Numbered from the stretch's first letter, positions 1 through 9,968 are shown. The stretch is 44,757 nt of DNA from Bacteroidales bacterium (GCA_016286055.1 JAEERW010000019.1:1-44757), one strand, 5' to 3'. The notes: a model not told the origin generated them from the sequence alone. Translations and numbers: made by a program.

Positions 1-83
1 CCTCTTCCCATCCCGAACAGAGAAGTTAAGCCCGCTTGCGCCGATGGTACTGCGCCACAATGCGGGAGAGCAGGTAGCCGCCC
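1..83 (+). rRNA. rrf: 5S ribosomal RNA, 3' part
   Basis: The first bases match the conserved inner part of bacterial 5S rRNA: the CCCATCCCGAACAGAGAAG block, then AAGCCCGCTTGCGCCGATGG, and the closing GCGGGAGAGCAGGTAGCCGCC-type 3' arm. About 80 nt are present, so roughly the first quarter of the gene lies before the window. An rRNA operon therefore probably lies immediately to the left on the same strand. The exact 3' end is uncertain by a few bases. Confidence 0.95.
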
Positions 84-93
84 TACTTTTATG

Positions 94-130
94 AATCCTT
101 CATAACATATGTTGTGAAGGATTTTTTTTT
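94..130 (+). terminator. Rho-independent terminator of the rRNA operon
   Basis: Directly after the 5S gene, AATCCTTCATAAC pairs with GTTGTGAAGGATT (one T-G pair) across an ATAT loop and is followed by a run of nine to ten T. The T-run lies only on the + strand side, so it serves the rRNA transcript rather than the convergent gene ending at 158. Confidence 0.85.
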
Positions 131-157
131 GTGTATACTGTAATTCGGTGAACCTTT

Positions 158-1348
158 TTATTTAAAACTGAAATACCTTTCGATCTTTTTTAATTCGTTT
201 TTGTCGAAACGGTTGAGCGAACGGAGGTCTTCGATATGCATAAGACGTCCTTTTTCGGTGCGGTATTTTATTACTACTTCGGCTTGTTTGGCGTTGAATA
301 GGGGATGTGCTTTAAGGTCGTTTTCGGATATGTCGTTGATATTTATCTTTTTGATTTTGAAACTTGGAGCCACAAATAGATATTGTGCATATTTTTGAGC
401 CGAATTGTATGCTATTCCGCAGTCGCTCAATTGGTATGCCGAGTAAAAACCGCCCAATGCAGTGCGCATTTCTATTATTTTTTGTGCATCCTTATCGGGA
501 ATATCTATTTTAGCTGCAAGATCATCTGCTGTGATGGTGTTGAGATTGTAAGCCTCGTGACCCAAAAGTTTTATCAAGTCGATAGTAATGTAGGGTTCTA
601 ATTGTTTGAATTTTTTATCGTCAACAAAGTATAGCGCGGCAAAATCTTGTTTAACATAATATTTTTTGCCCTCGTTTCGCATTTTTATAAAGCTTTCAAT
701 TTGTTTGGTGTAAAATCCAAGTCGGTACATATCCTCTTCGGAGATAAAATTTGGGTCGAATTTAAAAAGTGTGTTTTTGGTGCTGTCGTCGTTGGGACTT
801 GGTGTTAGATTTTGCCCCTTGTTGTTTTTGTACGAGGATGTAGATGCGGTGCTCATTTGATTGTGGGTTTCTTTTTCGGGCAAATCAATATATGGCCGGA
901 GTATCTGGAACTGCTTGTATCTTATTCCGTATAGTTTTCTAAAGTCGTCTTTGCAAGTGAATTTGCCGCCTTTTGAGCGGTAGTTGAGTAGTGTGTTAAT
1001 TTGTTTTTGGGTGAGACCTAATAGTGTTAGTTCGTTTTCTTGTGCTGTGTTTGGGTTGAATTTGAATAGAGAAAGTTTGCTATACCGTTCTACAATATAT
1101 CTATCGAGCCTGTTGAGAGAGTCTTCATTGGTTTTAACGGCGAAAGCCGAATCGTTCAGTAGAAGCATATTGACGTTGGTGCTGCCGTTAGTTTTATGAT
1201 GACGGTGCACTGATGAGTAAATTGTGTTTCCTACCAGCAAAATTATTGATAGTAAAAACACTGATAAAGTTTGCCTTCTTTCTCGTTTTGTAGTTTCAAA
1301 AAAGTATTGGTTGTTGATATATTTGCATATTTCTTTTAAACTTTTCAT
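158..1348 (-). CDS. Membrane-anchored protein with four helix-hairpin-helix (ComEA-like) units
   Basis: The 396-aa product has a short cytoplasmic N-terminus, one transmembrane segment at about residues 28-45, and four repeats of a 55-residue unit (about 97-152, 197-252, 268-323 and 335-391). Each has the pattern N-x-N/D....L...G......I..(Y/M)R...G.(F/Y)....DL, as in the HhH_3 DNA-binding repeats of ComEA. A low-complexity Ser/Asn/Thr linker (165-195) separates units 1 and 2. ComEA proteins bind incoming DNA in the periplasm. This longer four-unit form is a typical uncharacterised Bacteroidetes protein, so a DNA-binding role is inferred from the fold only. It is the last gene of the glycogen operon, 28 bp after the GH57 gene, with no obvious functional link. 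Confidence 0.85.
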   Translation of the reverse strand: MKSLKEICKYINNQYFFETTKRERRQTLSVFLLSIILLVGNTIYSSVHRHHKTNGSTNVNMLLLNDSAFAVKTNEDSLNRLDRYIVERYSKLSLFKFNPNTAQENELTLLGLTQKQINTLLNYRSKGGKFTCKDDFRKLYGIRYKQFQILRPYIDLPEKETHNQMSTASTSSYKNNKGQNLTPSPNDDSTKNTLFKFDPNFISEEDMYRLGFYTKQIESFIKMRNEGKKYYVKQDFAALYFVDDKKFKQLEPYITIDLIKLLGHEAYNLNTITADDLAAKIDIPDKDAQKIIEMRTALGGFYSAYQLSDCGIAYNSAQKYAQYLFVAPSFKIKKININDISENDLKAHPLFNAKQAEVVIKYRTEKGRLMHIEDLRSLNRFDKNELKKIERYFSFK

Positions 1349-1376
1349 ATACAGATTGTTAGAGATTTGCTTATAG

Positions 1377-2663
1377 TTACAGCAGACTCCGTTTCTGATA
1401 CTCCTGTTTCAATTGTTTTATTTTAGTTTGGTAGTATTTAATAGAATCGGCTATCTGCTTATCAGTTAAATGGTCGGTTTTTGCGTTATTGATTTCGAGG
1501 TCGGTTCTGCGTTCCAAATCGCCAATAATATTCATATACACAATAAATGCGTTGTACGGGGTTCCGAATGGGTTGGAAACAATGTTTTGATTAGCGTTGT
1601 TGAGGTATCCGTCGGACATAAAGTAAAAATAATCACTGCATTGCAACCTTTGCCAAATAAGTTGGAGCGGTTGGTTGGATACCAGCTTGATTTTTTCTTT
1701 TAGAGCGTTCATTTTGGAGAAAGCCTCGCGTTGGAGGTCGTTGCCGAGCCATGGAGCAAGATACGACGGGTAATTGAGACCAGGCACAGGGTCTGGGAGT
1801 TTGTAGGGTCCAATTGGTTGATATTTTTGTACGGCAGCAGATGGGACGTCAAATTTAAAGCGTTTTGATGCCAAAATGCTCTCCACAAATGATTTAACAT
1901 ACGCTAACACATCTTTGTTGTTGTATTTAGAGCCATCGAGATATTCGCAGTTGATAGAAGCAAACATGATGTCGCCACCAGCAGCCTTGGTTCCTAGTTG
2001 TGCTACCAAATAGTCGGGAGCAAACAGTTTGCTGTCTTTTAGAGCGTTTTCAAACAATTGGCAGTAGTTTTGATTTTGCGGAATAATTTTGAGACGTTGG
2101 GCGGTGGGGTGAAAATACAAATAGTCGGATCCTTTTACCTCGAGGCTTCGTTTTTCTGGTTGTACCAAAATGGCCTTAAACCCTTCGTCAAAAGCGGCTG
2201 AGCCTATCGAGTCGGTATAAATAAGGTCGGAGTTTTGTACTGTTTCGGGTGTTACGTTAAACAATCGCTGAATTTCCGACACGGATAGCCTAATTTGGCG
2301 TTTGAATTCTTCGGTATCGTTGATGCCAGCGAGTGAATGGTTGTAAGGTGATGCCACAAATTCTACGGCGCCAGTTTGGGCAAGCTGTTTCAATAGTGAG
2401 ATAATAGAGCTGCAGCACCGTTCAATAAGCTGAATGGCAAATCCCGAAATGGTTATCGAAAATTTGAAGCGGCGTTTGTATTGTCGTACCAAAGCCAAAA
2501 GCATTTCTAAGGCGGGACGTAGACAGTTTTTTTCAGAATCTTCTATTGATGAGCATGTTGACTGTTCGTCGAAATAGAAATTGTCGTTTCCGATATCGAA
2601 AAAACGGTATTTTTTCAATAAATAATACTTGTGAATGTTGATGTTGAAAGAGAGTGTTTTCAT
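1377..2663 (-). CDS. Glycoside hydrolase family 57 protein (alpha-amylase type)
   Basis: The 428-aa protein opens with the GH57 N-terminal pattern (SFNINIHKYYLLKKYRFFDIG), has the internal segment on biological variation AQTGAVEFVASPYNHSLAG, and a later conserved PGLNYPSYLAPWLGNDLQ stretch. No signal peptide is seen, so it acts in the cytoplasm. The gene overlaps the upstream glycosyltransferase by 4 nt (ATGA-type overlap) and is the third gene of the debranching enzyme-glycosyltransferase-GH57 operon known from Bacteroides and relatives. It probably remodels or breaks down alpha-1,4-glucan (storage glycogen). The exact reaction (amylase, 4-alpha-glucanotransferase or branching) cannot be decided here. 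Confidence 0.9.
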   Translation of the reverse strand: MKTLSFNINIHKYYLLKKYRFFDIGNDNFYFDEQSTCSSIEDSEKNCLRPALEMLLALVRQYKRRFKFSITISGFAIQLIERCCSSIISLLKQLAQTGAVEFVASPYNHSLAGINDTEEFKRQIRLSVSEIQRLFNVTPETVQNSDLIYTDSIGSAAFDEGFKAILVQPEKRSLEVKGSDYLYFHPTAQRLKIIPQNQNYCQLFENALKDSKLFAPDYLVAQLGTKAAGGDIMFASINCEYLDGSKYNNKDVLAYVKSFVESILASKRFKFDVPSAAVQKYQPIGPYKLPDPVPGLNYPSYLAPWLGNDLQREAFSKMNALKEKIKLVSNQPLQLIWQRLQCSDYFYFMSDGYLNNANQNIVSNPFGTPYNAFIVYMNIIGDLERRTDLEINNAKTDHLTDKQIADSIKYYQTKIKQLKQEYQKRSLL

Positions 2664-4114
2664 ATTTCGGTATTTTTATTGTGGCACACAGAATTATAAA
2701 TTGAGGAAATTTGTTTGGCACATTCGTCCCACTTTAGATGTCGCACTTCGTTGTATGCGGCTTTTACAATGTGTTTCGATAGCGCAGGATATTCCACTAA
2801 TGCGTGAATGGCGTCGGCTATGGCGTCAACATCGTTGTAATCTACTTTTATAGCGTGTTTTAGTACTTCAGACACGCCGCTCTGTTTTGAAATAATCACT
2901 GGCACTTTGCATCTAGCAGCCTCTAATGGAGCAATTCCAAAGGGCTCTGATACTGACGGCATTACATAAATGTCGCTTACCGCTAATAGATGCCGTACTT
3001 CGTCGTGGTTGAGAAAATCGGTAAAATGGAATTTGTCGGCGATGCCCAATCTTGCTGCTGCGGTTACCATTTGTGCAAACATATCTCCGTTGCCAGCCAT
3101 TACAAACCTTACGTTGTTGGTTTGTTTGAGCACTTTGTATGCCGCCTCTATAAAATATCTCGGACCTTTTTGGTAGGTGATTCTTCCAAGGAAAGTTATA
3201 AGTTTTTCGCCTTCGGGCTTTTTGTATTTTCGACGGTCGGGTTTGAAATCCACACCGTTGTAGATGGCGAACACCTTGTCGGGGTCTATTCCGTACTTGT
3301 CGATAACGATGTCGCGGGTGTGGTTGCTAACAGTGATTACGGCGTCGGCTTGTTCCATTCCGTCTTTTTCGATGGCAAACACCTGAGGGTTTGGCGTTGC
3401 GCCGCTGCGGTCGTATTCTGTGGCGTGTACATGTACAACAAGAGGCTTGCCTGTGGCTTTTTTTGCAGCTATTCCGGCTTCGTAGGTGAGCCAGTCGTGT
3501 GCGTGTATAACGTTGAAATCATGCTGTCGAGCTATTTTGCCACCTATGCGGGCGAATAATCCTGTTTCGGTAAATATGTCGGAAGTGTAACGGCCTGTAA
3601 ATTCAAATTTTACTGGGCGGTTGGTGTCCATTGTGTCTTCAACAGACACCTTTATTATTTTAGGACGTCCGTTTTCGATGGTAACTAGCTGACCCCGAGT
3701 GTTGATATACACGGTGTCGGGCGAAATATTTTTGCGGAGAAGTATTTGTTCGATTTGTCCCGGCTGGAGATAGGGATGCAAATAAGATGCTGTTTCAATG
3801 TAGATTAGCTTGTCGGATTCCGAAGTGTATTTGATCAAGCCGTTGATGTCGGAGATTTGGGGTTGCTGCTCTTTTGGTTTCGGCAGGATGATACGAATGT
3901 TGCGGTTAAGTATTCTTTTGTGGGTTTGGGCATATTGGTCGGCACCGGCAAAAGTAGTGTTTGCAGAGTGTTCGTCGCCGAAAACTTTTGGAGCCACAAA
4001 CACAAGTGAAGTGTCGCCGCGCATACCAAGGGCTTCTACTATACCTTTGCAGGCAGTTCCAAGTCCTCCTGATATATGTGGTGGAAATTCCCAGCCAAAC
4101 ATTAATACTCTCAT
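2660..4114 (-). CDS. Glycosyltransferase, glycogen synthase type (GT4/GT5-like)
   Basis: The 484-aa GT-B fold protein begins MRVLMFGWEFPPHISGGLGT, where the GGLG loop is the sugar-nucleotide phosphate-binding element of starch/glycogen synthases. The C-terminal Rossmann half carries GRITYQKGPRYFIEAA and the E-x7-E type motif SVSEPFGIAPLEAARCKVPV. No signal peptide is present. It sits between the debranching enzyme gene (54 bp upstream) and GH57 (4-nt overlap), so a role in cytoplasmic glycogen synthesis is strongly suggested. Whether it uses UDP- or ADP-glucose cannot be read from sequence. No competing interpretation is apparent beyond a general GT4 transferase. Confidence 0.92.
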   Translation of the reverse strand: MRVLMFGWEFPPHISGGLGTACKGIVEALGMRGDTSLVFVAPKVFGDEHSANTTFAGADQYAQTHKRILNRNIRIILPKPKEQQPQISDINGLIKYTSESDKLIYIETASYLHPYLQPGQIEQILLRKNISPDTVYINTRGQLVTIENGRPKIIKVSVEDTMDTNRPVKFEFTGRYTSDIFTETGLFARIGGKIARQHDFNVIHAHDWLTYEAGIAAKKATGKPLVVHVHATEYDRSGATPNPQVFAIEKDGMEQADAVITVSNHTRDIVIDKYGIDPDKVFAIYNGVDFKPDRRKYKKPEGEKLITFLGRITYQKGPRYFIEAAYKVLKQTNNVRFVMAGNGDMFAQMVTAAARLGIADKFHFTDFLNHDEVRHLLAVSDIYVMPSVSEPFGIAPLEAARCKVPVIISKQSGVSEVLKHAIKVDYNDVDAIADAIHALVEYPALSKHIVKAAYNEVRHLKWDECAKQISSIYNSVCHNKNTEI

Positions 4115-4168
4115 CTTAGTTATCTATTACAAATTATATGTTAAAAAAAAAATCAGTTATATACCTTT

Positions 4169-6016
4169 TTAATATTGGTCGATAAGCATCTTGATTCGGT
4201 TTACCGCTGCAATAGAAGCCGCACACATTGGCGATCCGATGCCGTTGTATGGCGGTGTGGACGAATATTTTTGATAAAAGCACGGCGAAATTGGCATATC
4301 GTCGGGTTGACAGTGTGCATAGTACATCTGTTTTGCTATTTTCATGCCCTCGTCACCAATTTTGAGTTTTAGATATAGTTCTGCTACAAAGTCGTTTAGT
4401 TCTGGCATAACAAAAACTTCTTGTCCTGCGGTAGCTTGCTGGAGAGGCATATTGAGCATACCTTTTGGGGTGAGCAGATTTTGCTCTATTACCGTGAGTA
4501 TTTTTTCTGCAGTTTGTGAGTTTACCACCGAGTATGGCATAGCCGCAGCGAGTATTTGATATGGACGGCATACACGGTCAATAGAGCCGTTTTCCGAAAC
4601 GCTGTTGGGTAGGTATGCCATCGAAGGTATCACAAACATTTTGTTGAACGCTTGATGAACTTTGTGAGCTGCTTGAGCTGCTATTTCGGATGATTCAATT
4701 TCACCGTTAAATGCATTCATGTCGGCGGCGAACTGTAGTGCGTTGTACCACAGAGCGTTTGTTTCCACAAAATAACGGTCTTCGGTTTCTAAACTTATAG
4801 CAAGCAGACCGCTGTCGTCGGTAACGAGTCCCGACATGCTATTGTCGATTCCAGCTTTGATGATTTTGTTTACAGCTTTACCAAACTGCTTGAAAGTGTA
4901 TTTGATGTCGCCTTTTTGAAAAAAGAACTGCTGCACAGCCCATATGAACCATAAAGGCGAGTCGGGTGCAAAACGGTGACCGTTCGAATGTCCGAATACT
5001 ATGTTTTTTAGCTGTTTGAGTAGTGAATAAACAATTTTTTCAAACAGTTCGGTATTGTGTGATTGGAGTGTTAGCCCGGGCAGTGCCATTAATATCTGCT
5101 TGGGTACTTCGGCTTTTTCGGGAAGCGAGTTTACAATAAACGACTGACCTTTGCGATGACGGATAAGCTGTTCGGCAGCATACTCAACGTTGTCTTGATA
5201 CGATTCACGGGTTTTGCGGAGTGCCATTTCTTCGATAAACATATTGTCGAATTGGTTTGGCTGACCTTTATGGTCAGAGGCGGCGAATACCACGCTTTCG
5301 CCAGGTGCAAGTATCGTTTCAAAAAATCCTGGCATAAAAAGGTCTTCTTGGTATTCTTGTCCTGCTGCTTGGTCGTCGGCGTATTCAACGTTGTAGTTCC
5401 AGTCGGGGGCGGTTACAAATTCGCATTGTTTCGACATCTGCATAAACACCATTGGTTCTCGTTCGGCAGATATGTATTGTATTCCGTTTTCGATTTGCTT
5501 GTTTCCTGTGTTGATGTCGCTGTTTTTACGTATAAGGCTCTCCGACGGGCGCAGACCGAGTAGCGGGCGCAGTTGCAAAGTAATAGCGCTTGTTGCGTTT
5601 AACACTGTGTATCGCACCATAAATGTGTTTTGCGACGAAAGCAACAATACTTCTTTTTGTAGCGATATATCTGCTATGCTGTATACCAATGTGGGTACTG
5701 GATTGAGCGAAATGCTGTCGATATATTGATGTCCAAGCGGGAAATATACATTTGGATATTTTCGAGTGGATAGGTAAAACGATCTGCCGCCAGCAATCAC
5801 CGAATCGTCTAACGTTGACAGTAGTACATATTGACTGCCTGTCTGTTCGCGAAACACCGACAGCAACGAGTGCCATTTTTTTGTGTTGCTCATAATTATA
5901 GACGATGCCGAGCATGCTCCTCCTTGGTTGCATTTGATAAACTCGCACTTTAGAGAGTAACGCAAATCTGAAATCTGGTTTTTGTCGATAGGTTGAATTT
6001 TCATAGTGTTATGCAT
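4169..6016 (-). CDS. Glycogen debranching enzyme (amylo-alpha-1,6-glucosidase)
   Basis: The 615-aa protein has a beta-rich N-terminal domain (about 1-270, beginning with the GGACSASSIIMSNTKKWHSLL segment typical of bacterial debranching enzymes). An (alpha/alpha)6-barrel follows with FAPDSPLWFIWAVQQFF, VETNALWYNALQFAADM and the C-terminal PPYNGIGSPMCAASIAAVNR. This is the GH133-type amylo-1,6-glucosidase, which removes alpha-1,6 branch stubs from glycogen. It is the first gene of a four-gene minus-strand operon with the glycosyltransferase, GH57 and HhH protein. The ATG at 6004 (residue 5, MKIQ...) is an alternative start. Ninety-odd bases upstream separate it from the ychF terminator. Confidence 0.93.
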   Translation of the reverse strand: MHNTMKIQPIDKNQISDLRYSLKCEFIKCNQGGACSASSIIMSNTKKWHSLLSVFREQTGSQYVLLSTLDDSVIAGGRSFYLSTRKYPNVYFPLGHQYIDSISLNPVPTLVYSIADISLQKEVLLLSSQNTFMVRYTVLNATSAITLQLRPLLGLRPSESLIRKNSDINTGNKQIENGIQYISAEREPMVFMQMSKQCEFVTAPDWNYNVEYADDQAAGQEYQEDLFMPGFFETILAPGESVVFAASDHKGQPNQFDNMFIEEMALRKTRESYQDNVEYAAEQLIRHRKGQSFIVNSLPEKAEVPKQILMALPGLTLQSHNTELFEKIVYSLLKQLKNIVFGHSNGHRFAPDSPLWFIWAVQQFFFQKGDIKYTFKQFGKAVNKIIKAGIDNSMSGLVTDDSGLLAISLETEDRYFVETNALWYNALQFAADMNAFNGEIESSEIAAQAAHKVHQAFNKMFVIPSMAYLPNSVSENGSIDRVCRPYQILAAAMPYSVVNSQTAEKILTVIEQNLLTPKGMLNMPLQQATAGQEVFVMPELNDFVAELYLKLKIGDEGMKIAKQMYYAHCQPDDMPISPCFYQKYSSTPPYNGIGSPMCAASIAAVNRIKMLIDQY

Positions 6017-6135
6017 TGATAATAAACATATTACAACGCCATTTCGCTTGCTTAAAAAAAAGTAGAATAGCGGTTTACTAAGTTACGGTTTTTTTTGTTA
6101 GCGCGATGCAAAAAATCAAAAAAAAAAGAATAAAA

Positions 6136-6166
6136 AAAAGGCGCGTTATTGCAACGCACCTTTTCC
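6136..6166 (-). terminator. Hairpin terminator downstream of ychF
   Basis: AAAAGGCGCGTT and AACGCACCTTTT form a stem with one C-A mismatch around ATTGC. Read on the minus strand the stem is followed by a long T-run, so it ends the yfhO-ychF transcript before the glycogen operon. Confidence 0.7.
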
Positions 6167-6218
6167 ATGAAAAAAATTTATTTATGCAACTATTTTAGAA
6201 GCAAATGATGTTTTTGGT

Positions 6219-7319
6219 TTATACGTTGAATCTAAAATGCATGATGTCGCCGTCTTGCACCACATAGTCTTTGCCTTCGATATGTATTTTCCCGGCATCG
6301 CGGCATGCGGCTTCCGACCCGAGCGATATGTAGTCGTCCATTTTGATAACTTCGGCTTTGATAAATCCTTTTTCAAAATCGCTGTGGATTACTCCGGCGC
6401 ATTGCGGAGCGAGCGAACCTTTTCTATATGTCCATGCTCTCGATTCCTTGGGTCCCGAGGTGAAGAAGGTTTCGAGGTTGAGCAGTTTGTAGGCCGAGCG
6501 TATAAGGCGCGACACACCAGATTCTTTGAGTCCGAGGTCGTCGAGAAACATCTTGCGGTCGTCGTAAGATTCCATTTCGGCGATTTCTTCCTCAGTTTTT
6601 GCGGCGATGATAAGTATTTCAGCGTTTTCGTCTTTTACGGCTGCTTTTACGGCTTCGGTGTATGCGTTGCCAGTGAGTACAGATTTTTCGTCCACATTGC
6701 AGACATACAAAACCGGCTTGTTGGTGAGAAGAAACAATTGTTTAGCCACTTCCTTTTCGTTGTCGTCGAGTTCTATTGTACGAGCCGAACGTCCTTGTTC
6801 GAGGGCGGCTTTGAACTTTTCCATTACCACTAACAGTTGTGCAGCTTCCTTATCTTTGGCTGTTTTGGCAATTTTTTCTGTTTTGGAGTAGCGCTGCTCT
6901 ATGGTTTCGAGGTCTTTGATCTGCAGTTCGGTGTCGATGATCTCTTTGTCGCGGACGGGGTTTACGCTTCCGTCAACGTGGGTGACGTTTTCGTCGTCGA
7001 AACAGCGGAGCACGTGAATAATGGCGTCGGTTTCGCGTATGTTGGCGAGAAACTTGTTGCCGAGACCTTCGCCTTTGCTTGCACCTTTTACAAGACCTGC
7101 GATGTCTACAATTTCTACTGTTGCTGGCACAACTTGAGCTGGATGGTCGATTTTTTCTAACTCTACGAGCCTGTTGTCGGGAACAGACACAACTCCGACG
7201 TTTGGTTCAATTGTGCAGAAAGGGAAGTTTGCTGCCTGGGCTTTTGCGCTCGAAAGGCAGTTGAAAAGCGTTGACTTGCCTACGTTGGGCAGTCCTACTA
7301 TACCGCATTGAAGTCCCAT
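6219..7319 (-). CDS. ychF: Ribosome-binding ATPase YchF (Obg family)
   Basis: The 366-aa length is normal for YchF. The P-loop is [11 protein letters not shown], the switch regions are [14 protein letters not shown] and [20 protein letters not shown], and NVDE stands in place of the GTPase NKxD motif. That change is the family signature for ATP rather than GTP use. A coiled helical insert (about 125-200) and a C-terminal TGS domain (about 280-366, ending [10 protein letters not shown]) complete the architecture. YchF binds the 70S ribosome and is linked to translation and oxidative-stress control. It is 21 bp downstream of the yfhO gene and probably shares its transcript; the hairpin at 6136-6166 follows. 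Confidence 0.97.
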   Translation of the reverse strand: MGLQCGIVGLPNVGKSTLFNCLSSAKAQAANFPFCTIEPNVGVVSVPDNRLVELEKIDHPAQVVPATVEIVDIAGLVKGASKGEGLGNKFLANIRETDAIIHVLRCFDDENVTHVDGSVNPVRDKEIIDTELQIKDLETIEQRYSKTEKIAKTAKDKEAAQLLVVMEKFKAALEQGRSARTIELDDNEKEVAKQLFLLTNKPVLYVCNVDEKSVLTGNAYTEAVKAAVKDENAEILIIAAKTEEEIAEMESYDDRKMFLDDLGLKESGVSRLIRSAYKLLNLETFFTSGPKESRAWTYRKGSLAPQCAGVIHSDFEKGFIKAEVIKMDDYISLGSEAACRDAGKIHIEGKDYVVQDGDIMHFRFNV

Positions 7320-7340
7320 TTTCTATATGTCTTTATATTG

Positions 7341-9872
7341 TTATGATTTTTTTTCTTTGATTTCTGTTGTGGCTGGTTTTAAGTTTCTTTTGTTTAAATA
7401 CCACTTAGCCAAAATTGCTAGTGCAGCCAGAATCACCAGAGCAGACGACACAGCTGCGATTACCCTGCTGATACGAACCGAAGATGGGTTGAATTTGAAT
7501 TCGATAATGTGCTGTCCAGCAGGTATCACCATTGCGCGGAGTATATAGTCGGCACAAACGTGGTCGGCTGGTTGTCCGTCGATGTAAGCCTGCCATCCTT
7601 TTGGGTAATAGATTTCGGAAAATACAGTAAGACGGTCGCGGTATGTGAGGCTGTTGTATTTAAGGTAATCAGGTTTGTATTCTGCAAGTGCAATTACACT
7701 GCTGTCTTCGGTAAATATCTGCTCAGTAGGTAGTTGCGGAATAAAGTTTTCAAACTGTTTTTTGTTGATAACAGCAGTTTTTTGCGGGTCGCAACTTTTG
7801 AGTCTTTCGATTTCTTTGTCGGCACTTTCCACAAGTTCGTAACGATTTACAAACCATGCATTGCCGAATGTTCCGAGGTTTACTATTGGGAATGAATTAG
7901 GGTCGGTGATTACAAACTTGGTGTTGAGCATATTGAGCGCGGGACTTTGTTTAACAAAGTCGCTCAATTGTTCGGGATTGTTGCGGGCTAAATAAAGAGC
8001 ACCGTTTACTGCCGGAGCAAGCACTGTGTCGATAAATTCTTGATAACGACGTAGTTTGGCACCGTGGTATCCGCCTATTGTTTTGTGGTAATAAGGAGTA
8101 ACGCCATCGTTGAATACGTTTTGAGTAAGATTGAGCACGCGGAAATCCGGGTCGGAATCTTTCATTATGAATGAGTCGGCGGTAGAAGGTTTAAATATCT
8201 GGGTGTCGGAAGCAAATTTGTAATCCTTAGGACCAAGGTAACGATAGTCAACAGTCCAAAGGTCGGCGATGATGAGAATGCCGACGAGGATAAATAATGT
8301 GCGTTCTTTCCATTTCATAAAGTAGTAGAGCAGCATTATGCCAGCTGTTGCAAGTATGAATAGCATCGAACGCATAACATCGGAGCGGAAAACCGCTGTA
8401 CGTGCTAAGATAAGCCCCTCTTGGAATTGCTGATAGATGGTGCCGTTTTCGCCGCCTTGGGCAATGCCTTCGCTGAGGGCTGATGCTTCTTGATGTGAGA
8501 GCAACCCTGTAACCGACGGGAAAATGTAGAAGAATAAGCATAAGCCCGCTGTAAGAATCAACGAGAAAATGAAATCGTAACGACGGGTTTTGATGTAGTC
8601 GGGATTTTCAGAATATTCTTTTAATGCCATTATTGCAAGAAATGGTACGCACACCTGAATAATAACCAAAGCCATCGATACCGAACGGAATTTGTTGTAC
8701 ATTGGCACATAGTTGAAAATCAGGTCGGTGAACCATCCGAGGTTATGTCCCCAAGAAAGAATCAGCGAAATGATAGACGCAGCCAACAGCCACCATTTAG
8801 CTGGACTTTTGACTATAAACATTCCAAAAACGAAGAGGAAGAAAATGATAGCGCCTACATAAACGGGACCCGAAGTGAAAGGTTGGTCGCCCCAGTAGTG
8901 ATTTTGATTAGCAATTTGCTGTTCGAGAGAGTAGCCTTGAAGGGCTTTGACAGCATTTTCATCGTTTCCGAGAGCGTCGGACGCGCCACCTTTGAAATTG
9001 GGTATGAATAGAGCAAAGCTTTCGCCAATTCCCTGGCTCCATGCAAGAGCGTAATCCTTGTCGAGGCCGCTGCTTTGCTGTTTGTTGGAAAGTTCGCTTT
9101 GGCTGCGGGTAGAATATTTGCCGTATTCCCAAGTAGTCCAGAGGTTAGTGATGTTAGGCAGCACGGCAAATACGCATGCTATAGCCACCACTGCGGCCGC
9201 CTTGCCATAATCGGGAAGCGCTTTTTCTTTGAATGCGATAATAAAGCGGTAAACAGCGTAGCAGAAGCAGAGGATTGCTAAATAATAGAGTATCTGCGGG
9301 TGGTTGCACGAAATTTCGATACCGAGAGTTAGCGCTGTGAGCAGACCGCCGAGTATGTATTTCTTTTTGAAAATATAGATAATGCCTGCCAACACTGGCG
9401 CCATATACGCAATAGCGTAACATTTGGTGATGTGTCCCGCCGCAATAATGATAATATTATAGGTGCTGAGAGCAAAAGCAAACGCGCCAATAACAGCAAT
9501 TATGCGTTTAAAGTCGAGACTCGTGAGCAGGAAATAGAATCCCAAAAGGTAGATAAAGAAAATCGCCATGGTGGAGTAGGGGAGGAAAAGCCTCAACGCC
9601 TTCTGCATAAGGCCGTGAATATTAAACGACGACGGGCTTTTGATTTGATAAGCGGGCATTCCGCCGAACATCGAGCCAGTCCACGACGCAGTTTCGCCTG
9701 TGGCTTCCTCATATTCTACGAGTTCTTGAGCCATACCTTTGGAGTGGACATAGTCGCTTTGAATAAGTTCCTGTCCTTCCATAACTGGATAAAAATATAT
9801 AGCACTTGCTACAATAAATAACGCTATAACAGCAACGTGAAACAGGATTTCCTGTAAAGTTTTATTTTTCAT
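7341..9872 (-). CDS. YfhO-family multi-spanning membrane protein
   Basis: The 843-aa protein starts with a transmembrane helix (about 13-30), then an extracytoplasmic loop with QSDYVHSKGMAQELVEYEEATG and SWTGSMFGGMPAYQI. At least ten further hydrophobic helices follow. A large soluble domain (about 560-790) and a final C-terminal helix (about 800-825) complete it. The order and conserved loop match the YfhO/DUF6044-type GT-C-like proteins, of which Bacillus YfhO is implicated in sugar decoration of cell-surface polymers. In Bacteroidetes the substrate is unknown. It is the first gene of a two-gene operon with ychF. A Bacteroidetes-type promoter is visible upstream at about 9939-9968. Confidence 0.9.
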   Translation of the reverse strand: MKNKTLQEILFHVAVIALFIVASAIYFYPVMEGQELIQSDYVHSKGMAQELVEYEEATGETASWTGSMFGGMPAYQIKSPSSFNIHGLMQKALRLFLPYSTMAIFFIYLLGFYFLLTSLDFKRIIAVIGAFAFALSTYNIIIIAAGHITKCYAIAYMAPVLAGIIYIFKKKYILGGLLTALTLGIEISCNHPQILYYLAILCFCYAVYRFIIAFKEKALPDYGKAAAVVAIACVFAVLPNITNLWTTWEYGKYSTRSQSELSNKQQSSGLDKDYALAWSQGIGESFALFIPNFKGGASDALGNDENAVKALQGYSLEQQIANQNHYWGDQPFTSGPVYVGAIIFFLFVFGMFIVKSPAKWWLLAASIISLILSWGHNLGWFTDLIFNYVPMYNKFRSVSMALVIIQVCVPFLAIMALKEYSENPDYIKTRRYDFIFSLILTAGLCLFFYIFPSVTGLLSHQEASALSEGIAQGGENGTIYQQFQEGLILARTAVFRSDVMRSMLFILATAGIMLLYYFMKWKERTLFILVGILIIADLWTVDYRYLGPKDYKFASDTQIFKPSTADSFIMKDSDPDFRVLNLTQNVFNDGVTPYYHKTIGGYHGAKLRRYQEFIDTVLAPAVNGALYLARNNPEQLSDFVKQSPALNMLNTKFVITDPNSFPIVNLGTFGNAWFVNRYELVESADKEIERLKSCDPQKTAVINKKQFENFIPQLPTEQIFTEDSSVIALAEYKPDYLKYNSLTYRDRLTVFSEIYYPKGWQAYIDGQPADHVCADYILRAMVIPAGQHIIEFKFNPSSVRISRVIAAVSSALVILAALAILAKWYLNKRNLKPATTEIKEKKS

Positions 9873-9938
9873 ACTAAAATTATGTTACACATATAAACAT
9901 ACGGTCTTGCCTTGGCATCTGCCGTAATAAAAACAGTG

Positions 9939-9968
9939 CGAAAGTAGAAAAAAAATAGTAAAGACAAA
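9939..9968 (-). promoter_or_regulatory. Candidate Bacteroidetes-type promoter for yfhO
   Basis: On the minus strand TTTG (9968-9965) is separated by 18 nt from TACTTTCG (9946-9939), one mismatch from the TAnnTTTG -7 box. It lies about 70 nt before the yfhO start. Confidence 0.4.

Noticed and set aside
2990-3559. 189-aa + strand ORF opposite the glycosyltransferase
   Set aside because: It lies entirely antisense to a gene with clear family motifs and has none of its own.
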